Of a stretch of DNA of 50,988 bases, positions 7,371 through 16,902 are shown piece after piece. Origin of the DNA: Pseudomonadota bacterium (GTDB lineage: Bacteria; Pseudomonadota; Alphaproteobacteria; Sphingomonadales; Sphingomonadaceae); assembly GCA_023445495.1 (NCBI GenBank), contig JAEXLC010000344.1, positions 1 through 50,988 of the forward strand, given 5' to 3'. The translations under genes were made by a program, and so were the position numbers. Within the stretch, counting starts at the first letter, position 1. Each line of letters opens with the position of its first letter. The notes under the pieces are model-generated. The model saw only the letters and a list, made by a program, of their open reading frames with translations. It did no database searches and was not told the origin of the DNA.

Positions 7371-8414
7371 ATGGCGGCTGACGAACAACTGGCGGCGAAG
7401 GCCGCCACGCTCATGGAGACCGAAGCAGCCGAAGCGCCCGAGGCCGTGCGCCGGCTCGTCGCGGCGAACCAGGCAAGCTTCGCGACTCTGGCCGAGCGGC
7501 TGCGGGCCAACCCGCCCGCGCGCATCGTCACCTGCGCCCGCGGCTCGTCCGACCATGCCGCCAGCTATGGCAAATATCTGATCGAGACGCTGATCGGCAT
7601 CCCGGTCGCCTCCGCAGCACCCTCCGTGGCCTCGGTCTTCGCGGCACCCGTCACGCCCGGCTCGGCTTTGTGCATCGCGATCTCGCAGAGCGGCCGCAGC
7701 CCGGACCTGCTCGCCACCGTCCGCGCGCATCAGGAAGCCGGCGCGCATGTCGTCGCCTTCGTCAACGACGAGACCTCGCCGCTCGCCGAGATGGCCGACA
7801 CGCTGATCGGCCTCAAGGCCGGCCCGGAGCGCTCGGTCGCCGCGACCAAGTCCTACATCACCGCGCTCGCCGCCTTTGTCGCGCTGGTCGCCGCCTGGTC
7901 GCAGGACGAAGCGCTGGCCGCCGCGCTCGACACCCTGCCCGCCCAGCTCGAGATCGCCCGCGACCTTGACTGGAGCGACGCAGTCCAGGCCTTCCGCGAC
8001 GCGACCAACCTGTTCGTCATCGGCCGCGGCTACAGCTTCGGCATCGCCCAGGAAGCCGCGCTCAAGTTCAAGGAGACCTGCGGGCTCCATGCCGAGGCGT
8101 TCAGCGCCGCCGAGGTCCGCCACGGCCCGATGGCGATCGTCGGCCCGGGCTTCCCGATCCTCGCCTTCGCCACCTCGGACACCGCCGGCGACAGCGTCCG
8201 CGAAGCCGCCACCGAATTCGCGTCGCGCGGCGCCCGCATCTGCCTGGCCGATGCCAAGGCGAGCGGCAGCCTGCCCGGCATCGCCGGCCATCCGGCGATC
8301 GAGCCGATCCTGATGGTCCAGAGCTTCTATCCGATGGCCAATGCGCTCTCGCTGGCACGCGGCCATGATCCCGATCGTCCGCTCTACCTCAAGAAGGTGA
8401 CCGAGACGCGATGA
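7371..8414 (+). CDS. nagB-II: SIS-domain glucosamine-6-phosphate deaminase (NagB-II type)
   Basis: A 347-residue protein with two SIS domains (about 40-180 and 195-335) like the isomerase half of GlmS, but no glutaminase domain. Diagnostic stretches are CARGSSDHAASYGKY, ISQSGRSPD, and ALKFKETCGLHAEAF leading into AEVRHGPMAIV. It should convert glucosamine-6-phosphate to fructose-6-phosphate and ammonia, replacing classical NagB. The stop overlaps the nagA start (ATGA). GGGGGTAAG lies before the ATG. First gene of the operon nagB-II, nagA, PTS fusion, nagE. Confidence 0.92.
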   Translation: MAADEQLAAKAATLMETEAAEAPEAVRRLVAANQASFATLAERLRANPPARIVTCARGSSDHAASYGKYLIETLIGIPVASAAPSVASVFAAPVTPGSALCIAISQSGRSPDLLATVRAHQEAGAHVVAFVNDETSPLAEMADTLIGLKAGPERSVAATKSYITALAAFVALVAAWSQDEALAAALDTLPAQLEIARDLDWSDAVQAFRDATNLFVIGRGYSFGIAQEAALKFKETCGLHAEAFSAAEVRHGPMAIVGPGFPILAFATSDTAGDSVREAATEFASRGARICLADAKASGSLPGIAGHPAIEPILMVQSFYPMANALSLARGHDPDRPLYLKKVTETR

Positions 8415-9544
8415 CCGTGTTCGCCTTCACCAACGGGCATATCGTCACGCCCGGCGGCATATTGGAACAGGCAGCCATCGAGGTCATCGGCGGCCGCATC
8501 GCCAGCATCACGCCCGATGCCGCAGCCGATACCGCCATCAACCTCGACGGCGGCTGGATCGTCCCCGGCTTCATCGACACCCAGGTCAATGGCGGCGCCG
8601 GCGTGCTGTTCAACGATTCGCCCGATGTCGAAGGCATCGCGGCGATCGGCCGCGCGCATGCGCGCTACGGCACCACCGCCTTCCTGCCGACGCTGATCAG
8701 CGACACGCCCGAGATCGTCGCCAAGGCGCTCGACGCGACCGACGCGGCGATCGAAGCCGGCGTGCCCGGCGTCGTCGGCGTCCATATCGAAGGCCCGGTG
8801 ATCAGCGTCACCCGCAAGGGCATCCACGACGCCGAGAAGTTCCGCCAGCTCGACGCGGATTTCCTCGCGCTGCTCACGCGCCCGCGCCGCGGCAAGGTGA
8901 TGCTCACGCTCGCGCCGGAGATGGTCTCGCTCGAAGATATCGCCACGCTGCACAAGGCCGGCGTGATCCTCAGCATCGGCCATAGCGACGCGGATTACGA
9001 CACCGCCAAGGCAGCGATCGCCGCCGGCATGACCGGCGTCACGCACCTCTACAACGCGATGTCGCCGCTGCTCCACCGTGCGCCCGGCGTGGTCGGCGCC
9101 TCGATCGAGGACCAGGCCATCTATTGCGGCCTGATCCTCGACGGCTTCCACGTGCATGACGCCCCGGTCCGCATCGCGATGCGCGCGCGCCCGCTCGACC
9201 GCTTCCTGCTGGTCACCGACGCGATGCCCTGCGTCGGTGCGGACGTGGCCGAGTTCGACCTGCACGGCCGCCGCATCCTGGTGGAGGGTGGGCGCTGCCT
9301 CGGCGAGGACGGCACGCTTGCCGGTTCCTCGCTCGACATGGCCGGCGCCTTCCGCAATGCTGTCAACCGCATCGGCCTGTCGCATGCCGATGCCGCGATG
9401 ATGGCCGCGACCAGTCCTGCCGCCTTTCTGGGCCTGAGCGACGAGCGCGGGGCACTTGCCCCCGGCCTCGCCGCCGACTGGGTCCAGCTCACCAGCGATC
9501 TGATGCCGGCCGGCACCTGGATCGCTGGCAACCGCATCGCCTGA
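8411..9544 (+). CDS. nagA: N-acetylglucosamine-6-phosphate deacetylase
   Basis: A 377-residue amidohydrolase that removes acetate from GlcNAc-6-phosphate, giving the substrate of the upstream deaminase. It carries VPGFIDTQVNGGAG, HIEGPVISVTRKGIH with a metal-site Glu, SIGHSDADY, THLYNAMSPL and LVTDAMPCVG with the catalytic Asp. Length is normal for the family and no signal peptide is present. Its start overlaps the deaminase stop by four bases. Confidence 0.96.
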   Translation: MTVFAFTNGHIVTPGGILEQAAIEVIGGRIASITPDAAADTAINLDGGWIVPGFIDTQVNGGAGVLFNDSPDVEGIAAIGRAHARYGTTAFLPTLISDTPEIVAKALDATDAAIEAGVPGVVGVHIEGPVISVTRKGIHDAEKFRQLDADFLALLTRPRRGKVMLTLAPEMVSLEDIATLHKAGVILSIGHSDADYDTAKAAIAAGMTGVTHLYNAMSPLLHRAPGVVGASIEDQAIYCGLILDGFHVHDAPVRIAMRARPLDRFLLVTDAMPCVGADVAEFDLHGRRILVEGGRCLGEDGTLAGSSLDMAGAFRNAVNRIGLSHADAAMMAATSPAAFLGLSDERGALAPGLAADWVQLTSDLMPAGTWIAGNRIA

Positions 9545-9567
9545 TCTCCGGGAGACAAGCCCTGCCC

Positions 9568-12108
9568 ATGCACTCGCCGCCGCCGCTCGACGAAACTCTC
9601 GCGGGGCGCATCGCCATCGTGTCTCCGCTGGCCGGCTGGCTCTCCGGCCTGGACGAAGTTCCCGATCCCGTCTTCGCCCAGCGCATGCTGGGAGACGGGA
9701 TCGCGATCGATCCCACCGGCGATTGCCTCCATGCCCCGTGTGGCGGCGAAGTGACGGTGCTGCAGCCCAGCGGCCATGCCGTGACGATCCGCACCGCCCA
9801 GGGTGCCGAGATCCTGATGCATATCGGCCTCGATACCGTAGCGCTGAAGGGCGAGGGCTTCGCTCCCTGCGTCGCCGTCGGTGACCATGTCGCGGCCGGC
9901 GCGCCGCTGATCCGTTTCGACCTCGACGCGATCGCCTGCGCCGCCCCGGCGACGATCACCCCGGTGCTGCTGCTCGAAACCCCCGGCTTCGCGCTGGTCC
10001 GCAGCCGCGCGGACGGCCCGGTCCAGGTCGGCGACGCGATCTTCGCGCTCGAACCCCAGGCCGGCGCTACCGCCGAAGCCGTCCGCGCCACCGGCGAGAC
10101 CGTCGAGCGCACGATCACCGTGCCGCTCGCGCACGGCATCCATGCCCGCCCGGCCGCGCGCATCCGCGATCTGCTCGGCGCGCATGCCGCCGATGTCACC
10201 ATCACCAAGCAGCAGCGCAGTGCCAATGCGCGCAGCCCGGTCGGCCTGCTCACGCTGGCGATCGGCTATGGCGACGAGATCCAGATCCTCGCGACCGGCC
10301 CCGACGCCGCCGCCACCGCCGAAGCGCTCGCCGCGCTGATCGAAAGCGGCATGGGCGAGAAGGGCCATGGCCCCGCTCCCGTCGCCACGACGGCCCCCCC
10401 CGCTGCACCGGCGCAGACCACCCTCCCCGACGACGGCATCCTCACCGGCGTCACCGCCGCTCCCGGCCTCGCCGTGGGCCAGGCCCGCCGCTTCCGTCTG
10501 CCCGAGGTCGAGGTCGACGCGACCAGCAAGGGCGCGGCCGAGGAGCAGGCCCGGCTCGACGCTGCCTGCACCGCGCTGGGCGCCCGCCTCGATGCCGAGA
10601 TCGGCCACGCCGCCGGCCCGCAGCGCGCGATCATCGAAGCGCACCGCGCGATGCTCGGCGATGCCGATCTGCGCGCCAGCGCCGCCAAGGCCATCCAGGA
10701 CGGCGCCAGTGCCGGCATCGCCTGGCGCACCGCGATCGCGCCCCAGGCCGAAGCGCTCGCCGCATCGGGCGACGCCCGCCTCGCCGAGCGCGCCGACGAT
10801 CTGCGCGACCTCGAACGCCGCGTGCTGCTGATCCTGGCCGGTGCCGAGGAAGCGCCGCTCGCCTTCCCGGCGAACACCATCCTGATCGCCGACGATCTGC
10901 TGCCGTCGCAGGTCACCGCGATCGATCCGCGTCAGGTGATCGGCCTGTGCGTCGAAAAGGGCGGCCCCACCTCGCACGCTGCGATCCTCGCCGCCAATAT
11001 CGGCCTGCCGATGCTGGTCTCGCTCGGCCCGGTGCTGCGCCAGATCGCGGAGGACACACCGCTGATCCTCGACGCCGGCCTCGCCCGGCTCCAGGTCGAC
11101 CCGAGCGTGGAGACGCTCGACGAAGCCCGCCGCGACGTCGCCGATCGTGCCGCGCGCCGCGCCGTCGCGCTCGCCGCCGCCGCCCAGCCCTGCCACATGG
11201 CGGACGGCACGCGCATCGAAGTCTTCGCCAATCTCGGCTCGCAGGCCGATGCCGCGCTCGCGATCACCAATGGCGCCGAGGGTTCGGGGCTGCTGCGCAC
11301 CGAATTCCTGTTCCTCGATCGCGAAACCGCACCCAGCGTCGACGAGCAGGCTGCCGATTATCAGGCGATTGCCGATACGCTTGGCGGCCGCCCGCTGATC
11401 ATCCGCCTGCTCGATATCGGCGGCGACAAGCCCGCCCCCTATCTGCCGATCCCGGCGGAGGAGAACCCGGCGCTCGGCCTGCGCGGCATCCGCGTCGGCT
11501 TCGCCCATCCGCAGCTGCTCGAGGACCAGATCCGCGCGATCCTGTGCGTCCAGCCGATCGGCCAGTGCCGGATCATGATCCCGATGATCGCCGGGGTCGA
11601 TGAGCTGCGCCGCGTCCGCGAGGTGCTCGATCGGCTGCGTGCCGAACTCGGCATCACCGAAAAGGTCGAGCTGGGCGTGATGGTCGAGACCCCGGCAGCG
11701 GCGGTCACCGCCGATCTGCTCGCCGCCGAAGCGGATTTCCTCTCGATCGGCACCAACGATCTCACCCAATATGCCCTCGCCATGGACCGCGGCAACGCCA
11801 GCGTGGCCAGCGCGATCGACGGGCTGCACCCCGCCGTGCTGCGCCTGATCGCCGACACCTGCAAGGGCGCCGCAAGCAAGGGCCGCTGGACCGGCGTGTG
11901 CGGCGGGCTCGCCTCCGATCCGCTCGCCGTGCCGATCCTGATCGGCCTGGGCGTGACCGAGCTTTCGGCCACCGCCGCCATCGTCCCCGAGATCAAGGCG
12001 CTGGTGTCCGGTCTTCGCATCGAAGCCGTCCGCGCCCATGCCCAGGCCGCGCTTGCCTGCGCGACCGCCGCCGATGTCCGCGCTCTTGCCCGGGAGTTCA
12101 CCGCATGA
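9568..12108 (+). CDS. nagF: PTS fusion protein EIIA(Glc-type)-HPr-Enzyme I
   Basis: An 846-residue cytoplasmic phosphotransferase carrying three PTS modules. Residues about 10-165 are EIIA, with His85 in MHIGLDTVALKGEGF. Residues about 178-265 are HPr, with His192 in GIHARPAARI. Residues about 290-846 are Enzyme I, with His470 in GGPTSHAAILA, and LLRTEFLFL, SIGTNDLTQYALAMDR and GVCGG later. It would pass phosphate from PEP to the IIB domain of the following nagE gene, so two polypeptides make a complete GlcNAc PTS. GGGAGA lies before the ATG; the stop overlaps the nagE start (ATGA). Confidence 0.95.
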   Translation: MHSPPPLDETLAGRIAIVSPLAGWLSGLDEVPDPVFAQRMLGDGIAIDPTGDCLHAPCGGEVTVLQPSGHAVTIRTAQGAEILMHIGLDTVALKGEGFAPCVAVGDHVAAGAPLIRFDLDAIACAAPATITPVLLLETPGFALVRSRADGPVQVGDAIFALEPQAGATAEAVRATGETVERTITVPLAHGIHARPAARIRDLLGAHAADVTITKQQRSANARSPVGLLTLAIGYGDEIQILATGPDAAATAEALAALIESGMGEKGHGPAPVATTAPPAAPAQTTLPDDGILTGVTAAPGLAVGQARRFRLPEVEVDATSKGAAEEQARLDAACTALGARLDAEIGHAAGPQRAIIEAHRAMLGDADLRASAAKAIQDGASAGIAWRTAIAPQAEALAASGDARLAERADDLRDLERRVLLILAGAEEAPLAFPANTILIADDLLPSQVTAIDPRQVIGLCVEKGGPTSHAAILAANIGLPMLVSLGPVLRQIAEDTPLILDAGLARLQVDPSVETLDEARRDVADRAARRAVALAAAAQPCHMADGTRIEVFANLGSQADAALAITNGAEGSGLLRTEFLFLDRETAPSVDEQAADYQAIADTLGGRPLIIRLLDIGGDKPAPYLPIPAEENPALGLRGIRVGFAHPQLLEDQIRAILCVQPIGQCRIMIPMIAGVDELRRVREVLDRLRAELGITEKVELGVMVETPAAAVTADLLAAEADFLSIGTNDLTQYALAMDRGNASVASAIDGLHPAVLRLIADTCKGAASKGRWTGVCGGLASDPLAVPILIGLGVTELSATAAIVPEIKALVSGLRIEAVRAHAQAALACATAADVRALAREFTA

Positions 12109-13817
12109 AGTCGATCCTCGAACTCCTCCAGCCGCTCGGCCGCGCGCTGATGCTGCCGATCGCGGTGCTGCCGGTCGCCGGCCTGCTGCTCCGCCTCGGC
12201 CAGCCTGACCTGCTCGACATCGCGTTCATCAGCGCCGCGGGCGATGCGCTCTTCTCGCATCTCGGCCTGCTCTTCGCGATCGGCGTCGCCACCGGCTATG
12301 CCAAGGATGGCAATGGCGCCGCGCCGCTCGCCGGCATCACCTGCTTCCTGGTCGCCACCGAAGCGGCCAAGGTGCTGCTTACCGTTCCCGCCGATGTGGT
12401 CGCGGGCATGGACGGCCCGCTGCTCGAACTGACCACCGCGGCGTGGAAGGCCAAGGCGATCACCCGTCTCGACGTGCCGATCGGCATCCTGTCGGGCCTG
12501 ATCGGCGGCAATTTCTACAATCGCTTCTCGACGATCAAGCTGCCCGAATATCTCGCCTTTTTCGGCGGGCGCCGTTTCGTGCCGATCGTCAGCGGCTTTG
12601 CCGGCGTGCTCATCGCCGGCCTGATCGGCCTGTGCTTCGCGCAGCTGAGCGCCGGGATCGACGGGCTGGGTCACGGCATCACCGGCGCAGGCGAGATCGG
12701 CCTGTTCCTGTTCGGCCTGATCAACCGGCTGCTGCTGGTCACCGGCCTCCATCACATCTTCAACAATGTGTTCTGGTTCGTGCAGGGTGATTTCCACGGC
12801 GCGAACGGCGATCTGCGCCGCTTCTTCGCCGGCGATCCAAGCGCCGGCGCGTTCATGGCCGGCTTCTTCCCGGTGATGATGTTCGGCCTGCCCGCCGCCT
12901 GCCTCGCGATGTACCGCGCGGCGCGTCCCGAGCGGCGCAAGGCCGTGGGCGGCATGCTGTTCAGCCTCGCACTGACCTCGGCGCTGACCGGCGTGACCGA
13001 GCCGATCGAGTTCAGCTTCATGTTCCTCGCGCCGGCATTGTTCGCGGTGCACGCGGTGCTCACCGGCATCGCGATGGTGGTGATGGACCTGCTGAACGTG
13101 AAGCTCGGCTTCGGCTTCTCGGCCGGTCTGTTCGATTATGTCCTGAACTTCGGCAAGGCGACCAACCCGCTGCTGCTGATCCCGGTCGGCATCGTCTATT
13201 TCGCGCTCTATTACGGCATCTTCAGCTTCGTGATCCGCCGCTTCAACCTGCAAACCCCGGGCCGCGAGCCCGAGACTGCGGTGGCGGGCACGCCGGCTGT
13301 CGCCACCACCGGCGTACGCGGGGCGGACTTCGCCGCCGCGCTGGGTGGCGGTGCCAACATCACCAGCGTCGATGCCTGCACCACCCGCCTGCGCCTGATG
13401 GTCAAGGATCAGGCCCAGGTCGACGAAGCCGCGCTCAAGGCGCTCGGCGCGCGCGGCCTGATCCGTCCCTCGGCCAACGCGCTCCAGGTCGTGCTCGGCC
13501 CGATCGCGGACTCGGTCGCGGTCGAGATCCGCGATGCGCTGGCGATGGGCGGTGTCCAGCGCGTGGACGTGCTGGCTGCGAAAGCGCTTGGGCAGACGCT
13601 GCTCACCCCCGCTGCGCTGGCAGCGCTGGGCGGGGCGGAGAATGTCCTGAGTGCCCTGCTGCTCGGCTCACGCCTGCGCGTCGAGCTGTGCGAGCCCGCC
13701 AAGGCCGGCGAGCCCGCGCTGGCCGCGCTCGGCGTTCGCTCGGTCGCGCATCCGTCCGAAGGCGTGGTCCACCTGCTCCTCGCCCCGGATGGCGCGAAGG
13801 CACTGGTGGCGGCGTAA
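12105..13817 (+). CDS. nagE: PTS N-acetylglucosamine permease IICB, with a degenerate second IIB
   Basis: A 570-residue inner-membrane permease that imports and phosphorylates GlcNAc. The IIC part (about 1-390) has PIAVLPVAGLLLRLGQPD, GLHHIFNNVFWF and TGVTEPIEFSFMFLAP, as in the glucose/GlcNAc family. The IIB domain has its phospho-cysteine at residue 425 (SVDACTTRLRLMV). The last 85 residues or so repeat the IIB pattern (LAALGGAENVLSALLLGSRL then RVEL) but the active Cys position is Leu. No IIA is attached, since it is in the upstream fusion. A strong terminator follows. Confidence 0.93.
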   Translation: MKSILELLQPLGRALMLPIAVLPVAGLLLRLGQPDLLDIAFISAAGDALFSHLGLLFAIGVATGYAKDGNGAAPLAGITCFLVATEAAKVLLTVPADVVAGMDGPLLELTTAAWKAKAITRLDVPIGILSGLIGGNFYNRFSTIKLPEYLAFFGGRRFVPIVSGFAGVLIAGLIGLCFAQLSAGIDGLGHGITGAGEIGLFLFGLINRLLLVTGLHHIFNNVFWFVQGDFHGANGDLRRFFAGDPSAGAFMAGFFPVMMFGLPAACLAMYRAARPERRKAVGGMLFSLALTSALTGVTEPIEFSFMFLAPALFAVHAVLTGIAMVVMDLLNVKLGFGFSAGLFDYVLNFGKATNPLLLIPVGIVYFALYYGIFSFVIRRFNLQTPGREPETAVAGTPAVATTGVRGADFAAALGGGANITSVDACTTRLRLMVKDQAQVDEAALKALGARGLIRPSANALQVVLGPIADSVAVEIRDALAMGGVQRVDVLAAKALGQTLLTPAALAALGGAENVLSALLLGSRLRVELCEPAKAGEPALAALGVRSVAHPSEGVVHLLLAPDGAKALVAA

Positions 13818-13857
13818 AACCCCTCAGCTCCCCGGCGAAAGCCGGGCCCCTGGGTTT
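13817..13857. repeat. Nested hairpin just after nagE
   Basis: An inner stem CCCGGC-GAAA-GCCGGG (13831-13846) is flanked by AAACCC (13817-13822) and GGGTTT (13852-13857). It resembles the REP-like elements elsewhere but lacks the TGACG end. It may stabilise or end the nagE transcript together with the terminator that follows. Confidence 0.5.
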
Positions 13858-13884
13858 CGCTGTCCTACAGAAACCGCTTGTATG

Positions 13885-13917
13885 GAGCGGCCGGCATCAA
13901 AACCGGCCGCTCTTTCC
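13885..13917 (+). terminator. Rho-independent terminator after nagE
   Basis: A perfect 10-bp stem, GAGCGGCCGG and CCGGCCGCTC, with an 8-base loop is followed by TTTCCTTTT. It separates nagE from the convergent GH2 gene ending at 13932. Confidence 0.88.
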
Positions 13918-13931
13918 TTTTGTCGGAAGCC

Positions 13932-16844
13932 TCAGCGCGGCGTTATCGTCACCGCGCCCAGCAGCCCCGAAGGCGCATTGGCGGCCCCTTCAACCAGCAG
14001 CGCCACGATCCGCGCGCCCTGCCCGGCCGGCAGCTTGGCACTGAGCGGACCCGGCGCAGCACTGGTCTTGCTCGCCAGCAGCTTGCCACCCACCCAAAGC
14101 TCGGCCTTGCCGCCGACGTTCTCGAACGTGATCGTCCCGCCTTCGCCGGCAACCCGCTTCCACGGCGTGAAGCGGGTGCGGTAAACCCGCCACCCCGCCT
14201 GCTCGGCCGGGGTAGGCACGCCGCTGCGGACAAAGTCCCAGCTGTTATTGTCCCCGTCCGCCGGCGCCAGGGTCGGTGCGGGCTTCTCCGCCAGCAACGG
14301 CGAACGCCGCCACTCGCGCAGGTCCTGCACCTGCGGCACCACAGCCACCTGCGGACGCGGCGCGACATCCGTACGCCCGATCGTCAGCGACGCCGGCGCA
14401 AGGCCCTCGGCGTGCGCGCGAACGGCGATCCGCCCTTGCCCGGTACCGGCGCGGATCAGGATCTGCGCCAGCCCGTTGAACAAGGAGCGCGAGCCCGCAC
14501 CCGGCTCGACCTGCTCGGCCTCGTGGCTGTTGGGATCGCCGTTACCCACGCCGAGGATCACCGCGCCTTCAACCGAGAATTGCGTCCTCAGGTTGGCAGT
14601 CGGCACGTGCCTGCCCCTGGCATCCACCGCGTCGATCGTGATCGCCTGGCATTCCTCGTCATCGCCGGCCATCAGGCTCCGCGCCGGCGTAAGCCGCAGG
14701 GCAACGGGCTTGCCGGCCGTCTCCTGCACGGCGCGGGCAACAACCTTGCCGCCGCGCATCGCAATCGCCTCGATCCGGCCAGGCGCATAGGGCACGGTCC
14801 ATTCATTGCCCATGATCCGGTCGACCTTCTGGACGCCCAGTTCGCGCCCGTTCAGCCGCAGCGCCACCGTCTCGGCATTGCAGCTGACGAAGACCTTGAT
14901 CGCCTCGCCCTCGCGTCCCGGCCAGGTCCAGTGCGGCGCGATCGCGACGACATCCCTGTCGTCGATCCAGTGCGCGCGGTGGATGTCGAACGCGGTCTTG
15001 GGGAAGCCGCACAGGTCGAGGATACCGAAGAAGCTGGCGATCGTCGGCCAGGCATAGGGCGTCGGCTCGCCATGATAGTCGAACCCGGTCCACACGAACC
15101 CGCCGGCGACAAAGGGCCGCTCGGCGATGTTCTTCCAGGTGTCGCGGTGCGTCGCGCCCCAGCTCGTCGCCTCGGTATCATAGGAAGTGATGACATGCTT
15201 CGCCGGATCGCTGGCAAAGGCCCCGCGCGTCTCATAGGCGCTGGTGTCTTCCGAGCTGGTGATCGGCTGGTTCGGGTGGAGCTTGTGATATTTGTCGTAA
15301 TCGGCCTGGTAATAGTTGAAACCCATCACGTCGAACTCGCCGGCGACGCTGACCTCGTTGTAGAACGAGCCGTTCATCGCTCCCGTCACCGGGCGGCTGT
15401 CGTCGAGCTTCTTCACCGCCGCGATCATCCGCCGGACCATCTCGACGCCGGCGCCGGTGCCCTGCATCGGCTCCTCGTTGAACACCGACCAGAGGATCAC
15501 GCTCGGGTGGTTGCGGTCGCGCCGCACCAGCCATTCGAGCTGGGCCAGATAGTCGGGCGCGGGATTGAACAGCCGGTTCTCGTCCATGACGAGGAAGCCC
15601 ATCCGGTCGCACCAGTCGAGCAGTTCCGCCGTCGGCGCGTTATGCGACATGCGGATCGCGTTGCAGCCCATCTCCTTCAGCCGTTCGAGCCGCCAGCGGT
15701 GCAGCGAATCCGGCACCGCCACGCCGACCCCGGCATGGTCCTGGTGGAGGCACACGCCCTTCAGCTTGACGTGCTTGTCGTTGACGAACAGCCCCTGGTC
15801 GGCATCGAAGCGGATCGTGCGGAAGCCGACCGCAACCCGGCGCTCATCGATCGCCGCGCCATCCTGCAGCACCCGCGTTCGCACCGTGTAGAGCGTCGGT
15901 TCCTCGATCGACCAGAGCCGCGGCGCCCTGGCATTGAGCTGCAGCACGGCATCGGCGCGGTCCAGCACCGGCACGCTCGCCCTGACCTCGCCACGCGCGA
16001 TTTCGCGGCCATCGGGATCGAGCAGCACCGCTTCGACCGCCACTGCCGCCGCCTTGCGCGCGACATTGGCCAGCGTCACGATTACCGGCACCTGCCAGCG
16101 CCCGTCCACCAGGCGCGGGTCGCAGTGCACGCCGTCGCTGACGATCGCCACCGAAGGGCGACGCACCAGCCAGGCATGGCGATAGAGCCCCGCGCCTTCG
16201 TACCACCAGCCTTCCTTGGCATCGGCATCGACGCGGATCGCGATGACATTGGTCTCGTCGCCGAAGCGCGCGAAGGGCGTCAGATCGACATAGACGCTGT
16301 TGTAGCTCGACCAGTTGTGCGCGACGGTGCTGCCGTTGATCCAGATCGTCGCATTGGTGGCTATGCCATCGAAATGCAGCTCGAGCGTCTTGCCCTTGTC
16401 CGCCGGATCGAGGCGCAGCGTACGGCGATACCAGCCGATCCCGCGCGGCCGATAGCCCTGCGAGACATTGGCGGTCTCGACGAAAGGCTGGGCCGCCGCC
16501 CAGTCATGCGGCAGCCGCACCTCGCGCCAGTCGCTGTCGTCATAGCCGGTCGCCGCCGCGCCCAGCGCATTGCCCGCCTTGACGCTGAGATAGGTCTCGT
16601 GATGCCCCTGTGGCTCCGGCGTGGGGATATCACCTTCATGGAAGCGCCAGCCGAGCTCGAGCAGAGTCCGCGAAGGATCGCCCTCGGGCAGGCGGGGCGC
16701 CACGCTGTTCAGCGGTCGCGGCATCGGGAAGCCGTCGCCTTCCCCCTTTGCCGCAGCGACCGGCGCCGCTCCGGCTTCCGCCAACGGGACCGTCAGCAGG
16801 GCGCCGACGCCGACGCTCCCTTGCAGGAGTTGACGACGATCCAT
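13932..16844 (-). CDS. GH2 beta-galactosidase-like enzyme, exported
   Basis: A 970-residue glycoside hydrolase family 2 enzyme with a twin-arginine style signal (MDRRQLLQGSVGVGALLTVP). The order is sugar-binding domain, Ig-like domain, TIM barrel, then C-terminal DUF4982-like and Ig-like parts. The acid/base Glu457 is in SVFNEEPMQG and the likely nucleophile Glu532 in ITSSEDTSAYETRGAF, matching the beta-galactosidase branch with long C-termini. Exact specificity (galactose or glucuronate) is not certain. In an N-glycan setting, removal of terminal beta-galactose fits. It lies 58 bases after gntR, with GGAG before the ATG, and is probably co-transcribed with it. Confidence 0.88.
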   Translation of the reverse strand: MDRRQLLQGSVGVGALLTVPLAEAGAAPVAAAKGEGDGFPMPRPLNSVAPRLPEGDPSRTLLELGWRFHEGDIPTPEPQGHHETYLSVKAGNALGAAATGYDDSDWREVRLPHDWAAAQPFVETANVSQGYRPRGIGWYRRTLRLDPADKGKTLELHFDGIATNATIWINGSTVAHNWSSYNSVYVDLTPFARFGDETNVIAIRVDADAKEGWWYEGAGLYRHAWLVRRPSVAIVSDGVHCDPRLVDGRWQVPVIVTLANVARKAAAVAVEAVLLDPDGREIARGEVRASVPVLDRADAVLQLNARAPRLWSIEEPTLYTVRTRVLQDGAAIDERRVAVGFRTIRFDADQGLFVNDKHVKLKGVCLHQDHAGVGVAVPDSLHRWRLERLKEMGCNAIRMSHNAPTAELLDWCDRMGFLVMDENRLFNPAPDYLAQLEWLVRRDRNHPSVILWSVFNEEPMQGTGAGVEMVRRMIAAVKKLDDSRPVTGAMNGSFYNEVSVAGEFDVMGFNYYQADYDKYHKLHPNQPITSSEDTSAYETRGAFASDPAKHVITSYDTEATSWGATHRDTWKNIAERPFVAGGFVWTGFDYHGEPTPYAWPTIASFFGILDLCGFPKTAFDIHRAHWIDDRDVVAIAPHWTWPGREGEAIKVFVSCNAETVALRLNGRELGVQKVDRIMGNEWTVPYAPGRIEAIAMRGGKVVARAVQETAGKPVALRLTPARSLMAGDDEECQAITIDAVDARGRHVPTANLRTQFSVEGAVILGVGNGDPNSHEAEQVEPGAGSRSLFNGLAQILIRAGTGQGRIAVRAHAEGLAPASLTIGRTDVAPRPQVAVVPQVQDLREWRRSPLLAEKPAPTLAPADGDNNSWDFVRSGVPTPAEQAGWRVYRTRFTPWKRVAGEGGTITFENVGGKAELWVGGKLLASKTSAAPGPLSAKLPAGQGARIVALLVEGAANAPSGLLGAVTITPR

Positions 16845-16902
16845 GGCGATACTCCGACTGGGGCCGCGACACCGCGCGGCCCTAATGGCAAGGAAAGAGA
16901 AG

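Noticed and set aside
9121..12039. A 972-codon minus-strand open frame opposite nagA and the PTS fusion
   Set aside because: Antisense shadow; no recognisable domain, and the plus-strand reading has clear EIIA, HPr and EI motifs.
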